From: DATKBT01 sp035546295
Lineage (GTDB): Bacteria; Acidobacteriota; Thermoanaerobaculia; Multivoradales; Multivoraceae
DNA length: 64,000 nucleotides
Direction of reading: 5' to 3'
NCBI GenBank assembly: GCA_035546295.1
Contig: DATKBT010000070.1
Span: 62,001-126,000 of the forward strand
Shown in pieces: positions 37,401-46,588 of this stretch. The stretch's first letter is position 1; each line of letters opens with the position of its first letter. A program made the position numbers and the translations under genes. Under the pieces are notes generated by a model, which had not been told where the DNA came from, made no database searches, and was given only the letters and a program-made list of their open reading frames with translations.

Positions 37401-40243
37401 AAGATGGTGTTCTGGGAGACGGTGTTGCCGGTTCCCGAGCCGACCGCGACGCCGGCGAGGCCGTTGTGGGCGATGACGTTGCCCTTGCCTCCTCCGCCGC
37501 CGATCCGGTTGTTGGGCGCGCTGTTGTTGAGGAGGATGCCGTGTCCCTGGTTGCCCATCGGCGTCGCGCCGTCGCCGGCGACCCCGATCAGGTTGCCCTC
37601 GACCACGTTGCCGCTCGCCCCGAATCCCTGGATCTCGAGCCCGTGACCCTGTACACCGGCGACGTCCTGGGTGTCGGCGATCTGGTTGCCGAGGACGAAG
37701 CTCCCCTGGGACTGTAGGAGGATCCCGTGGCGCCCGTTGCCGAGCGGTGCGCTGCCTGCCTGATCGGTGCCGATCAGGTTGCCCGAGATCACCTGTGCCG
37801 TTCCGACACCGGCTCGGATCCCGCCGCTCCCGTTCGCGGCCACCACGTTCTCGCGCACCTCGACCGCGCCGCCGAACGCACCGAACGAGATGCCGATGAG
37901 ACCGTTGCCGAGGGCCTGCGAGCCGGTCGCGTCGGTGCCGACCCGGTTGTCGACGACGGTGCAGACCCCGCCCTGGCACAGCGCGTCGATGCCGGTTCCG
38001 GTGTTGCCCGAGACCACGTTGTCGAACACGGTTGCGTCCGCGCCGCCGACACCGATGCCGTTCGCGTTGGGCAGGGCGGCCGTCCCGGAGAAGTCCACGC
38101 CGACGCGGTTGGCAGCGACCACCGGGCTGTCGCCGGAGACGGTGATCCCGCCCGAGGTCTGGCCGACCACGCGATTGGCACGAACCGTCGCCCCGTCGAC
38201 GCCCACCAGGCGGATCCCGTGATCGCTGTTCCCAACGACCGACCCGACGGAGTCGTCGGAGCCCACGATGTTGTCCTCGACCCGCGAGCCGTCGCCTCCG
38301 CCGCCCTCGATCTCGACACCCCCGCTCGCGATCACGTTGCCGATCACCACCGTCAGATCGCCTCCCCCGCTGCTGCCGTTGATTCCGCCCAATCCGAGGT
38401 CCGCGCCGCTGGTCGGGCTCACGCCCGTGAAGTTTCCGACGAAGGTGTTGGTGTGCGAGCCGGCGAAGATCATGGTGATCGGGCCCGCCACCACGTTGTC
38501 GAAGAAGGTGTTCTCCGAGGAGTTGAGCAGCGCGATCGAGGTGGGGATGCCCACCTTCATCGAGCCGGTCGCGTCGGTGCCGACGCGGTTGGCCGAGATC
38601 AGGTTGCCGTCCCCGTTGTTGATCTGGAGCCCGACCGAGAACCCCTGGATCACCAGACCGCTCACGCTGCTGCTCTCGGCGTTGGAGAGGAGGATCCCGA
38701 TCGTGCAGAAGGCGCACATCGAACCGTCGATGACTCCGCCGCCGCTCAGGTCGACCGGCACGGTGATCGCCGGCAGCCCGCTGAGGGGCTGGATCGGCAT
38801 CGCCGGCGAGGTCCCGACCACGATCGGCCGGCCGAACCCGCCGGTGTTGTGCTCCTGGATCGCCGCTCGCAGCGTGCACAGGCCGGTGAAGCCGCCGGAC
38901 AGGCTGCCGGTGTCGCAGACACCGTCGCCAACGTCGCCGTCGGCGTCGTCGCCGTTCGAATTGACGGCGATCCCGCCGCCGCCGGCCGCCGAGAGTCGGA
39001 GCCACGGCTCCTGCCGATCGGCGAGCAGCACGACTCGGTCATCGACGGCGTCCGCGTCGAGACGTGCGGTCAGCTCGGCCTCGATCCCGTCTCGACGGAC
39101 CGCTGGTGCCGTCCCGGCCCCCAGACGGACCGAATTGGAGCTGTCTTCGGAGAGCTCCCACCGACCGCTCCACTCGTCGCCGACGACGCCCGCCCACCCC
39201 GTGGGAGTACGCGCCAGTAGCTCGCGATAGGGGTCGCCGGAACGTTCGCCGGGGCGGCCGAGCGCGATCTCGGCCACCTCCCAGGCGCCGTCCACCTCGA
39301 TCAGCGACGGCGCCGGCACGCCGTCCCGGCGCTCGTCGCCCGACGGCGCCGCGCGAGTCGGAGCGAGGCGCCGGTCCCGCCCCACCAGCAGATGGAGATT
39401 GCCGTTGATTCTCAGCGCCAGGTCCCGTGGATGGGAGCGGTCGAAGTCGCCGAGCAGGAGCTGCTCGGGGGGACCCGGAAGATCCACCGTCTCCGGGACT
39501 GCCGACGAAGCGCCGCGCCAACCTTCGTACACCACCAGCCGAGCGCCCTCCTCCCCGTCGACCGCCACGATCAGGTCCTCGAGCCCGTCGCGGCGGTTGA
39601 TCTCACCCGCGATCGCCTCGAGCACGCGGCCGGGCAGCACCAACTCCGCGCTCGCCGGCCTCTCGCGCTCGAGTTCGAGGAGCAGGTGGACCCGGTCGGC
39701 GCCGGGAGAGGTGTGGGCGAGGTCGTCGCGACCGTCGGCGTCGAAGTCTCCCGCGAGCAGGATCTCGGGCGGCGCGGCGAGCGGATGGATCGTGGCCGAC
39801 GGAGCGAACGGCAGTGCGACCGCGCCCGCCGCCGCATGCCCCATCGCACCGAAGCCCGGGCGTTGCACCGAACGGACGCCCCGCCACACCGCGAGCACCC
39901 CGCCGTCGCCGACGCGGTAGCCCACGGCCAGCTCGAGAGCCCCGTCGCCATCGAGGTCGAGCACGGCCACCGAGCGCGCCACCGCCTCGTCCGGAAGCGT
40001 CGGAAGCATGCGCTCTCCGCCCCCGACGTCGGTGATCGCCAGCGGCACCGGCAGCCACCGCGCCTCCTGAGCGTATGGGGCGTACGGAGCAGGCGCGGCA
40101 CCGACCAGCGCCGTCGACGGGAGGTTGCGGCCGGCGCTCCCGCCGACGGACGCAGCGAGGGTCAGGCAGACCGCCGCCGGGAGGACCCGGCCTCGCAGGC
40201 CTCGCCGGGTCGAGATCGTGGATCCTGGTCTCGCGCGCTCCAT
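34415..40243 (-). CDS. Very large secreted right-handed beta-helix protein
   Basis: A 1942-residue exported protein. The signal peptide is about residues 14-36. An N-terminal FG-GAP/VCBS-like propeller follows (LDLDGDGALELAVGYR, GDFDADGRDDLAH, about 90-400). Two CSLREA-type blocks (GLCTLRAAIQEHNTG, ECTLRAAIQEANAA) each open a long parallel beta-helix with dozens of GNxIGTDxxGxxxLGN-type turns. A C-terminal lamin-tail-like domain (LLINEVDADPGP...ELVELLF) and a final beta domain (VTFRTRRVILTSGF) end the protein. The ATG at 40243 has GAGGAGG eight bases upstream. Such helices bind or cleave polysaccharides or act as adhesins. No catalytic site is assigned. Confidence 0.88.
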   Translation of the reverse strand: MERARPGSTISTRRGLRGRVLPAAVCLTLAASVGGSAGRNLPSTALVGAAPAPYAPYAQEARWLPVPLAITDVGGGERMLPTLPDEAVARSVAVLDLDGDGALELAVGYRVGDGGVLAVWRGVRSVQRPGFGAMGHAAAGAVALPFAPSATIHPLAAPPEILLAGDFDADGRDDLAHTSPGADRVHLLLELERERPASAELVLPGRVLEAIAGEINRRDGLEDLIVAVDGEEGARLVVYEGWRGASSAVPETVDLPGPPEQLLLGDFDRSHPRDLALRINGNLHLLVGRDRRLAPTRAAPSGDERRDGVPAPSLIEVDGAWEVAEIALGRPGERSGDPYRELLARTPTGWAGVVGDEWSGRWELSEDSSNSVRLGAGTAPAVRRDGIEAELTARLDADAVDDRVVLLADRQEPWLRLSAAGGGGIAVNSNGDDADGDVGDGVCDTGSLSGGFTGLCTLRAAIQEHNTGGFGRPIVVGTSPAMPIQPLSGLPAITVPVDLSGGGVIDGSMCAFCTIGILLSNAESSSVSGLVIQGFSVGLQINNGDGNLISANRVGTDATGSMKVGIPTSIALLNSSENTFFDNVVAGPITMIFAGSHTNTFVGNFTGVSPTSGADLGLGGINGSSGGGDLTVVIGNVIASGGVEIEGGGGDGSRVEDNIVGSDDSVGSVVGNSDHGIRLVGVDGATVRANRVVGQTSGGITVSGDSPVVAANRVGVDFSGTAALPNANGIGVGGADATVFDNVVSGNTGTGIDALCQGGVCTVVDNRVGTDATGSQALGNGLIGISFGAFGGAVEVRENVVAANGSGGIRAGVGTAQVISGNLIGTDQAGSAPLGNGRHGILLQSQGSFVLGNQIADTQDVAGVQGHGLEIQGFGASGNVVEGNLIGVAGDGATPMGNQGHGILLNNSAPNNRIGGGGGKGNVIAHNGLAGVAVGSGTGNTVSQNTIFENGGLGIDHSADGPTPNDPGDGDGGANNRQNAPTIVDLGGSKSVSLASHPNETFQIELFANDECDPTGFGEGQSILGFATLTTDGAGNGSVLFPFGAAIVSATATRDSTGDTSEFSPCASRPATMVNSQRDLSDAAAGNGACDTGFQVTILGQQRPECTLRAAIQEANAAAGDDVILFDPNGPGEPGAAQDGEYLIRPGSSLPLVTGTTRIGGAPGSQQVDVDGLVAGAATDGLRFAGSASRSEVRDLAIYRFTGEGIDVDRAPGFKLVSSYLGTDRAGTAGRGNGRNGLRLNAVQGGEVGGPTGEERNVISANDASAILVLDSVGVVVHGGNQIGTDPDGSASLGNGGDGIELVSTRSSRIGSPGPDDPSNLIAGSGGVGISLTASHDNLIVGNNIGEFELPPLGLFGAPNDLGGVLLTDGSRGNRIVRNEIVSNSLNGIVLAGVDTERNVVSKNRVAGNGGGDGIVLLDGAHDNRIELNVVFANAGGAGIGVKDSGTVRNELTGNEIKGHAAGLGIDLAGDGVTANDTGDGDAGPNHRQNFPVIRAYTAGGIATGALSGPPGTTYRIELYLNESCDPSGHGEAERLAVTTTATTDVTGNAAWRAVPGIDPMRPFLTALAIRQPGAGGTAFELDTSELSACYEVDSTPVVPTLLINEVDADPGPIPRELVELLFRGAGAASLVGKVVVFFDGETDTSYAAFDLDGEVTDAQGRFVLGNADVAGVDLVFDDFLLQDGPDAVAVYQANGSDFPNGTPVTTVNLLDAVVYGSGDPDPGLLVLLAADQPQLDEAGGGRATLHSLQRCPDGAGEAGETEGFAPAPPTPDDANRCLRCQIDAFDSLLAPDPLLRALVREDLSTPVAGATVYFEVIAGPSAGALGAAITDSQGVVSFEIDRPAGACGADTVEASGMFDGLPFVCRSQACAWCSADADLILADNPTPGPALFSACGSITAGTSFVVSSGDDVTFRTRRVILTSGFRVETGGSFAVDLDSQP

Positions 40244-40479
40244 CTCTGGGGCCTCCTCGAGTCGGTGGTGCTCGGCGCGCCAATGGCGCCTTCCAGCCAC
40301 TAGACACTCGAGCGGTCGCCTCGCCACACGGCGTTCCTCGCGAGTTGGCGAGCAGTGCGCACACGCGACGCCACGCGGGTCCTCAGCGGCGGAGCCGGAA
40401 TCCGCGACGTGCCACAATCGACCCGCCTGGGGCGTCGACCGATCCGACGCCCGAGGGCGCCGACCGCGACCGAAACCCC
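40244..40479. other. Divergent intergenic region before the ABC transporter operon
   Basis: No gene seen. It holds the promoters of the beta-helix gene (minus) and the peptide ABC operon (plus). No clear operator. Confidence 0.5.
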
Positions 40480-41430
40480 GTGCAGTCCTACATCCTCCGC
40501 CGCCTCCTGGCGCTGATCCCGACGCTCCTGTTCGCGAGCCTGATCGTGTTCGTGGCGGTGCGCTGGATCCCGGGCGACGTGGTCGATCTGATGATGTCGC
40601 AGAACGACATCGCGGCCGACCAGGACCGCGCGCGGGTCGAGCAGGCGCTCGGGCTCGACCGCCCGGTGCTCGTCCAGTACACGTCGTGGGTGGGCGGCGC
40701 CCTGCGCGGCGACCTGGGACGCTCGCTGTGGCGGGGGTCCCCGGTCTCGCGCGAGCTCGCGGAGCGGCTGCCGATCTCCTTCGAGCTCGGCTTGCTGGCG
40801 CTGGTCATCGGGCTCACCGTGGCGATCCCGATCGGCGTCTACTCGGCGATCCGCCAGGACACCCTCGGCGACTACGTCACGCGCTCGTTCTCGATCCTGA
40901 TGCTGGCGGTGCCCAGCTTCTGGCTCGCCACCCTCGTGATGGTCTTCCCGTCGGTCTGGTGGCGCTGGGCGCCCGAGCTCGAGTACACGCGGTTCCTCGA
41001 CGACCCGGTCGCCAACCTGAAGCAGATGCTCGTGCCCGCGATCCTGCTCGGGCTCTCGCTGTCGGCGGTCACTATGCGCATCACTCGCACCATGATGCTC
41101 GAGGTGCTGCGCCAGGACTACATCCGCACCGCGCGCGCCAAGGGGCTGCGCGAGCGCGTGGTGGTGCTCCGCCACGCGCTGCGCAACGGGCTGATCCCGG
41201 TGGTCACCCTGGTGGGCCTGCAGGCGCCGCTGCTGATCGGCGGCGCGGTCATCATGGAGCAGATCTTCGTGATCCCCGGGATGGGCCTGTTGCTGCTCGA
41301 AGCCGTGTCGCAGCGCGACTACCCCTTGATCTCGGGGATCTTCCTGGTCGTCGGGCTGAGCGTGATCTCGATCAACCTGCTGGTCGACCTCAGTTACGGG
41401 CTGCTCGATCCCCAGGTGCGGGTGCGCTGA
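40480..41430 (+). CDS. Peptide-type ABC transporter permease (DppB/OppB-like)
   Basis: A 316-residue membrane protein with the family start VQSYILRRLLALIPTLLFASLIVFVAVRWIPGD. Six membrane segments are visible. The EAA-like loop is RTARAKGLRERVVVLRHALRN, followed by LIPVVTLVGLQ. The start is GTG 40480; the frame is open upstream without family sequence. It is the first gene of a five-gene operon and 7 bp before the second permease. Forms the channel with the next permease; substrate probably di/oligopeptides. Confidence 0.95.
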   Translation: MQSYILRRLLALIPTLLFASLIVFVAVRWIPGDVVDLMMSQNDIAADQDRARVEQALGLDRPVLVQYTSWVGGALRGDLGRSLWRGSPVSRELAERLPISFELGLLALVIGLTVAIPIGVYSAIRQDTLGDYVTRSFSILMLAVPSFWLATLVMVFPSVWWRWAPELEYTRFLDDPVANLKQMLVPAILLGLSLSAVTMRITRTMMLEVLRQDYIRTARAKGLRERVVVLRHALRNGLIPVVTLVGLQAPLLIGGAVIMEQIFVIPGMGLLLLEAVSQRDYPLISGIFLVVGLSVISINLLVDLSYGLLDPQVRVR

Positions 41431-41437
41431 GGGTTCG

Positions 41438-42334
41438 ATGACGGCGCCCGCGATCGACTCCAGCGCCGCCCTGCCGCGCGCCCGCAGCGCAGGTCGCGAC
41501 CTGCTCCGGCGCCTGGTGCGCGACAAGCCGCTGGGCGCCGCCGGGGCGGCGATCTCGGTGCTCTTCCTGCTGTGCGGGATCCTGGCCGGCGTGCTCGCCC
41601 CGCGCGGGATCAACCAGGTCGACCTCGCCCACCGGCTCGAGCCGCCGTCGCTCCAGTTCCTGCTCGGCACCGATGCGCTCGGGCGCGACGTGTTCTCGCG
41701 CATCCTCCACGGCGCACGACTGTCGGTGATCGTCGGGTTCTCGGGGGCCGCGATCGCCACCGCGCTGTCGCTGGTCATCGGCGTCGTCACCGGCTACGTC
41801 GGCGGACGGCTGGACCTCGTCGTCCAGCGGCTGGTGGACGCCTGGATGGCCTTCCCCGGGTTGGTGCTCCTGATCGTGGTGATCTCGGTCGTCGGCCCGG
41901 GGATGCCGCAGATCATCGTCGTGCTCGGGCTGCTCTACGGCATCGCGGGCTCGCGCATCGTGCGCGGGGCGGTGGTCTCGGCGCGCGAGCAGATGTACGT
42001 CCACGCCGCGCAGTCGACCGGCGCCGGCACGCTGTGGATCTTGCGCCGGCACGTCGTGCCCAACGTCATGCCGTTGATCATCGTGCTGTTCACCACGCGG
42101 GTCGGCGCCGTGATCCTGTCCGAAGCGGGTCTCTCCTTCCTCGGGCTCGGCGTCCCGCCCCCGGCGCCGACCTGGGGAGGCATGCTCAGCGGCAGCGGTC
42201 GCGCCTACATGGCGATGGGACCGTGGCTGGCGCTGGCGCCGGGGCTGTGCCTCACCCTCGTGGTCTACGCGATCAACGTCTTCGGCGACGCGCTTCGCGA
42301 CCTCCTCGACCCCAGGATGCGAGGCATCCGATGA
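41438..42334 (+). CDS. Peptide-type ABC transporter permease (DppC/OppC-like)
   Basis: A 298-residue permease. The N-terminal cytoplasmic helix LLRRLVRDKPLGAAGA is followed by membrane segments, FLLGTDALGRDVFSRI and the conserved loop VHAAQSTGAGTLWILRRHVVPNV. Its C-terminus FGDALRDLLDPRMRG is typical of DppC. Its stop overlaps the binding-protein start in an ATGA. Confidence 0.95.
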   Translation: MTAPAIDSSAALPRARSAGRDLLRRLVRDKPLGAAGAAISVLFLLCGILAGVLAPRGINQVDLAHRLEPPSLQFLLGTDALGRDVFSRILHGARLSVIVGFSGAAIATALSLVIGVVTGYVGGRLDLVVQRLVDAWMAFPGLVLLIVVISVVGPGMPQIIVVLGLLYGIAGSRIVRGAVVSAREQMYVHAAQSTGAGTLWILRRHVVPNVMPLIIVLFTTRVGAVILSEAGLSFLGLGVPPPAPTWGGMLSGSGRAYMAMGPWLALAPGLCLTLVVYAINVFGDALRDLLDPRMRGIR

Positions 42335-44076
42335 CCCAGATCGGGGACAGGTACCGATCTGCCGGCGTGGGCGGGGCGTTGCTCGCGCTCGGTCTCCTCA
42401 CCGCCGGCTGCGGTCCGCCGTCGGAGGCGGCGATCGCCGACCTTCTCGCGCAGGCGAGCCCGACCCCACAGCGCGGCGGCACGCTCGAGATCGGCACCAT
42501 CTACGTGACGATCTCGGCGCTTTCGTGGGACCCGGCGGATTGGAACTGGAAGCTCAACCACGACGCCGGCGGCATCTACGAGCAGCTCTTCGCCGCCGAC
42601 CTCGCGCAGGCGATCAGCCGGGGCGGGGCCTACCCGTTCCGCGCCGAGGCGTGGCTGCCCACCGACGCGATCCGCGGCGAGCTCGCCGAGTCCTGGGAGT
42701 GGGAGGACCCGCTGACCCTGGTCGTGCGCCTGCGCCGTGGCGTGCTCTTCCCGGCCAAGCCCGGGGTCATGGAGCAGCGCGACCTCGACGCCCAGGACGT
42801 CCTCTTCACCTGGGAGCGGCAGGCGGCGAGCCCGAAGATGATCCGCGGCTACTTCGACCACGTCGAGTCGGTCGAGGCGCGGGACTCCCACACCGTGGTC
42901 TTCCGCTTCCGCGAGTTCAACGCCGAGTGGCCCTACCGCTTCGGTTACGGGTTCTACTCGGCGATCGTCCCGCGGGAGATCGGCGCCGTCGATGCCAGCG
43001 ATTGGCGTCACCTCAACGGCACCGGCCCCTTCCGCCTCACCGGGTTCGTCCCCGGCAACGCGCAGACCTACGAACGCAACTCGCTCTACTGGGATCACGA
43101 GAGAGTCCACGGCATCGACCATCAACTCCCCTACGTCGACCGCATCGTCTATCGGGTGATCAAGGACGAGGCGACCCAGCACACCGCGCTGCGCACCGGC
43201 AAGATCGACATCCTCGAGATCATGAGCTGGCTGGCCGTCGACTGGCTGAAGGAGACGACGCCCGAGCTGCGCTGGAAACGCTACCTCGGCGGCACCGGGC
43301 AATTCCTGGCGCTGCGGGTCGACCAGGAGCCGTTCGATGACCTCCGCGTGCGCCGCGCGCTCAACCTCGCCGTCGACCAGCAGGAGATCGTCGACCTCTA
43401 CTACGGCGGCCATGCCGAGCTGCTCGGCCACCCGATGCACCCGGAGTTCGTCGGCTACTACCAGCCGCTCGACGAGATGCCGGAGTCGGTGCGCGAACTG
43501 TTCGGCTACGACCCGGAAGCGGCGAAGCGGCTGCTCGCCGAGGCCGGCTATCCCAACGGCTTCCGCTTCACCGCGCAGGTCAACGCCTCGGATTTCGACC
43601 ACGCCGAGCTGATGCCGCTGGTCGCCGGCTACCTCGAGCGCGTCGGCGTCGAGATGGTCATCGAGCCGCTCGAGTACGCGTCGTTCCTCTCCCGGATGAC
43701 GACCAAGACACACGGTCCCGGCTACCTGATGAAGTCCGGGCACACCAATCCGACGACGAGTCTGCGCAAGAACTTCACCACCGGCCAGCTCTGGAACCCG
43801 TCGGGCTGGTCGGACCCCGGGTTCGACACCCGCATGGACGAGGCGCTGCGCACCCGCGACGAGGAGGAGCGCCAGAGGATCCTCCGCGAGCTCACCGTCG
43901 AGGTCCTCGACCAGGCGCCCTACGTCTGGCTGCCCACCCCCTACAACCACGTCGCCTGGTGGCCCTGGGTGCGCAACTACGACGGCGAGCTGCGCGCCGG
44001 GGCGGTCCGACCCTGGCCGATCTATGCACGGATCTGGATCGACCACGACATGAAGCGACGGATGGGCTTCGAGTGA
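42331..44076 (+). CDS. ABC transporter substrate-binding lipoprotein (SBP_bac_5)
   Basis: A 581-residue extracytoplasmic binding protein. The lipobox is LLTAGC (Cys about residue 27). The family core is seen in ELAESWEWEDPLTLVVRLRRGVLF, DVLFTWER, HLNGTGPFRL and VRRALNLAVDQQEI, followed by LLAEAGYPNGFRF. The ATG 42331 overlaps the preceding permease stop. It captures the solute, most likely peptides, and delivers it to the permeases. Confidence 0.95.
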   Translation: MTQIGDRYRSAGVGGALLALGLLTAGCGPPSEAAIADLLAQASPTPQRGGTLEIGTIYVTISALSWDPADWNWKLNHDAGGIYEQLFAADLAQAISRGGAYPFRAEAWLPTDAIRGELAESWEWEDPLTLVVRLRRGVLFPAKPGVMEQRDLDAQDVLFTWERQAASPKMIRGYFDHVESVEARDSHTVVFRFREFNAEWPYRFGYGFYSAIVPREIGAVDASDWRHLNGTGPFRLTGFVPGNAQTYERNSLYWDHERVHGIDHQLPYVDRIVYRVIKDEATQHTALRTGKIDILEIMSWLAVDWLKETTPELRWKRYLGGTGQFLALRVDQEPFDDLRVRRALNLAVDQQEIVDLYYGGHAELLGHPMHPEFVGYYQPLDEMPESVRELFGYDPEAAKRLLAEAGYPNGFRFTAQVNASDFDHAELMPLVAGYLERVGVEMVIEPLEYASFLSRMTTKTHGPGYLMKSGHTNPTTSLRKNFTTGQLWNPSGWSDPGFDTRMDEALRTRDEEERQRILRELTVEVLDQAPYVWLPTPYNHVAWWPWVRNYDGELRAGAVRPWPIYARIWIDHDMKRRMGFE

Positions 44077-44128
44077 GGACACGCTGCGCCCGGGCCCGGA
44101 GCGGAGCCCCGCAGCGGAGCGCGCGCGC

Positions 44129-45172
44129 GTGAGCGAGCCGGTCCTATCGGTGCGCGATCTCACCGTCTCCTTCGATACCGACCGAGGCCCGGTGCGCGCG
44201 GTCGACTCGGTCTCCTTCGACGTCGCCGCCGGCGAGACCCTGGCGCTGGTCGGCGAGAGCGGCTCGGGCAAGAGCGTCACCGCGCTCTCGCTGCTGCGCC
44301 TGATCCCCGAGCCCCCCGGCCGCATCGAGCGAGGTGAGGTTCGCTTCGGCGGGCGCGCCGGCGGCCCGAGCCGTTGCGACCTGCTCCAGCTCGACGAGGC
44401 CGGCATCCGCAGCATCCGCGGCAATCGGATCGGCATGATCTTCCAGGAGCCAATGTCGTCGCTCAACCCGGTGCTCACGATCGGCACCCAGGTCGGCGAG
44501 CCGCTGCGCGTCCACCGTCGGACCGCCCGGGCCGAGACGCTCGAGGAGGTCTGCGATCTGCTCGCCCGGGTGCGCATCCCGGACGCCCGCGAGCGGCTCG
44601 GCTCCTACCCTCACCAGTACTCGGGGGGCATGCGCCAGCGGGTGATGATCGCGATGTCGATCGCGTGCGCGCCGGAGCTGATCATCGCCGACGAGCCGAC
44701 CACCGCGCTCGACGTGACGGTCCAGGCCCAGATCCTGTCCCTGCTCGAACGGCTGACCGACGAGTCGGGCGCGGCGCTCATCCTCATCACCCACGATCTC
44801 GGCGTGGTCGCCCGCTATGCCGACCGCGTCGCCGTCATGTACGCCGGCCGCATCGTCGAGACCGCTCCCGCCGCCGAGCTCTACGCCCATCCACGGCATC
44901 CCTACACCCGCGGCCTGCTCGCCTCGGTCCCGCGCCTCGACGTCGAGCGCCGGCGGCGTCTGGCGCCGATCGTGGGACAGCCCCCGGACCTCGCCGACCT
45001 CCCCCCCGGCTGCGCCTTCGCGCCGCGCTGCTCCGTGGCCACCGACCGCTGCCGCGCCGAGCGCCCCGAGCTCGAGCCGGTCGGGCCCGAGAGTGTCGGG
45101 GCCGAGAACGACCTGCTCGAGCGCTCCGGCGAGCTTCGCGCCAAGGCCTGCTTCGCCGATGTGCCGGTCTGA
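44129..45172 (+). CDS. ABC transporter ATP-binding protein (DppD/OppD-like)
   Basis: A 347-residue ATPase. Walker A GESGSGKS is at about residues 42-49, signature YSGGMRQRVMIAM, Walker B ELIIADEPTTALD and switch His in LITHDLGV. The C-terminal oligopeptide-transporter region has ARHPYTRGLLASVPRLD-like sequence and a cysteine-containing end (CAFAPRCSVATDRC), where some relatives bind a cluster or structure. It starts at GTG 44129 and its end overlaps the next ATPase by 14 bp. Confidence 0.95.
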   Translation: MSEPVLSVRDLTVSFDTDRGPVRAVDSVSFDVAAGETLALVGESGSGKSVTALSLLRLIPEPPGRIERGEVRFGGRAGGPSRCDLLQLDEAGIRSIRGNRIGMIFQEPMSSLNPVLTIGTQVGEPLRVHRRTARAETLEEVCDLLARVRIPDARERLGSYPHQYSGGMRQRVMIAMSIACAPELIIADEPTTALDVTVQAQILSLLERLTDESGAALILITHDLGVVARYADRVAVMYAGRIVETAPAAELYAHPRHPYTRGLLASVPRLDVERRRRLAPIVGQPPDLADLPPGCAFAPRCSVATDRCRAERPELEPVGPESVGAENDLLERSGELRAKACFADVPV

Positions 45173-46346
45173 GCCAGCGAACGCGGCGCGCGGGGGCCGG
45201 GCGCTCGCGGAGACCGGGCCCGGCCAGGGAGCGGAGTCCCGCGACGAGGATCGGCCGGCGAGCCGGGCGGAGCCGCGCGAGATCCCGTGCTTCGAGGACG
45301 AAATCCCGTGCGTCGGAGACGAGATCCCGTGCATCGGAGACGAAATCCTCCGCGTCGAGGACCTCGCCGTCCACTTCCCGGTGACCGCGGGAATCCTCTT
45401 CAAGCGCCAGACCGGCGCAGTCAAGGCGGTCGACGGCGTCTCCTTCGTAATCGAGCGCGGCCGCACGCTGGGACTGGTCGGCGAGAGCGGCTGCGGCAAG
45501 TCGACCACCGCGCTTGCGATCCTGCGCATGCTCGAACCGACCCGCGGGCGAATCGTGTTCGAAGGGACCGACATCACGGGGTTCGATCAGCGCCGGATGC
45601 GCAAGGTCCGGCGCCAGATGCAGATGGTCTACCAGGACCCCTACGGCTCGCTCGATCCCCGGATGAAGGTCCGAGACCTGATCGGCGAACCGCTCGTCGT
45701 TCACGGGCTCGCCCGCGACCGTGCCGCCTACCGTCGGCGCGTCGACGAGCTGATGTCGAGGGTCGGGCTGCTCCCCGACATGGCGGACCGCTACCCGCAC
45801 GAGTTCTCGGGAGGGCAGCGCCAGCGCATCGGCATCGCCCGCGCGCTCGCCCTCGACCCGAGCCTGCTGCTGTGCGACGAGCCGGTCTCGGCGCTCGACG
45901 TCTCGGTCCAGGCGCAGGTGGTCAACCTCCTCATGGACCTCCAGGAGGAGCTCGGCCTCACCTACCTGTTCATCGCCCACGATCTGGCGGTGGTGCGTCA
46001 CATCAGCGACCGCATCGCCGTGATGTACCTCGGCCGCATCGTCGAGGTCGGCGGGCGCGACGAGCTGATCCGCGAGCCGCTCCACCCCTACACCCAGGCG
46101 CTGCTCGCCGCCGTCCCGATCCCCGATCCCGCGCTCGAGGCGGCGCGCCCGCGCCCCGTGATCGAGGGCGAGATCCCCAGCGTGATGAACCCGCCGCGCG
46201 GCTGCCATTTCCACCCCCGCTGCCCCGACGCCATGCCCGAGTGCCGGGAAGTCCCTCCCGAGCTGGTCCAGCTCGGGGGCGGGCGCGCCGTCGCCTGCCA
46301 TCTGCACCCTGCGAGATCGAACGTCCGCGCAGGAGGAGCGGCATGA
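45159..46346 (+). CDS. ABC transporter ATP-binding protein (DppF/OppF-like) with repeated N-terminus
   Basis: A 395-residue ATPase if translated from ATG 45159. Walker A GESGCGKST is near residue 108, the signature FSGGQRQRIGIARAL follows, then Walker B LLLCDEPVSALD and LFIAHDLAV. The C-terminal oligopeptide region includes HPYTQALLAAVPIPD and a Cys-containing end (CHFHPRCPDAMPEC). The first 40 residues are charged and variable, then four 7-residue units EIPCxxD run into the ABC domain (EILRVEDL). The real start may be inside or after this repeat. It completes the peptide importer. Confidence 0.93.
   Translation: MCRSEPANAARGGRALAETGPGQGAESRDEDRPASRAEPREIPCFEDEIPCVGDEIPCIGDEILRVEDLAVHFPVTAGILFKRQTGAVKAVDGVSFVIERGRTLGLVGESGCGKSTTALAILRMLEPTRGRIVFEGTDITGFDQRRMRKVRRQMQMVYQDPYGSLDPRMKVRDLIGEPLVVHGLARDRAAYRRRVDELMSRVGLLPDMADRYPHEFSGGQRQRIGIARALALDPSLLLCDEPVSALDVSVQAQVVNLLMDLQEELGLTYLFIAHDLAVVRHISDRIAVMYLGRIVEVGGRDELIREPLHPYTQALLAAVPIPDPALEAARPRPVIEGEIPSVMNPPRGCHFHPRCPDAMPECREVPPELVQLGGGRAVACHLHPARSNVRAGGAA
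45279..45362 (+). repeat. 21-bp tandem repeat, four units, encoding EIPCxxD
   Basis: GAGATCCCGTGC-type units of 21 bp occur four times end to end (45279, 45300, 45321, 45342), keeping the reading frame of the second ABC ATPase. The last unit, EILRVED, is the normal beginning of the ABC domain, so the array looks like duplication of the domain start. It adds three cysteines. Confidence 0.92.
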
Positions 46347-46588
46347 TCGGGATCGGGATCCGGAGTCGACGCCGACGAGGACCTCTGTCCACTCGGTGGA
46401 GAGCGGCGGCGAGGGGTCGGCGGACGGGGATTCGGAACCCTCTTCGAGGCTTCCTCGCGCGACGATCGAGCCACGAGGAGCGGCGTCGCCACAGAGCCCC
46501 TGCCTCCGGTGCGCCGCGGGCTCTCGATCCGCGCGCTCGACTTCGCATTCGAGGCCGGCAAACCGGTTCTCCAGGCGGTGTCGCTCGG
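46347..46588. other. Convergent intergenic region
   Basis: Between the ABC operon and the anti-sigma gene ends. No gene, hairpin or repeat is clear to the eye. Confidence 0.4.
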
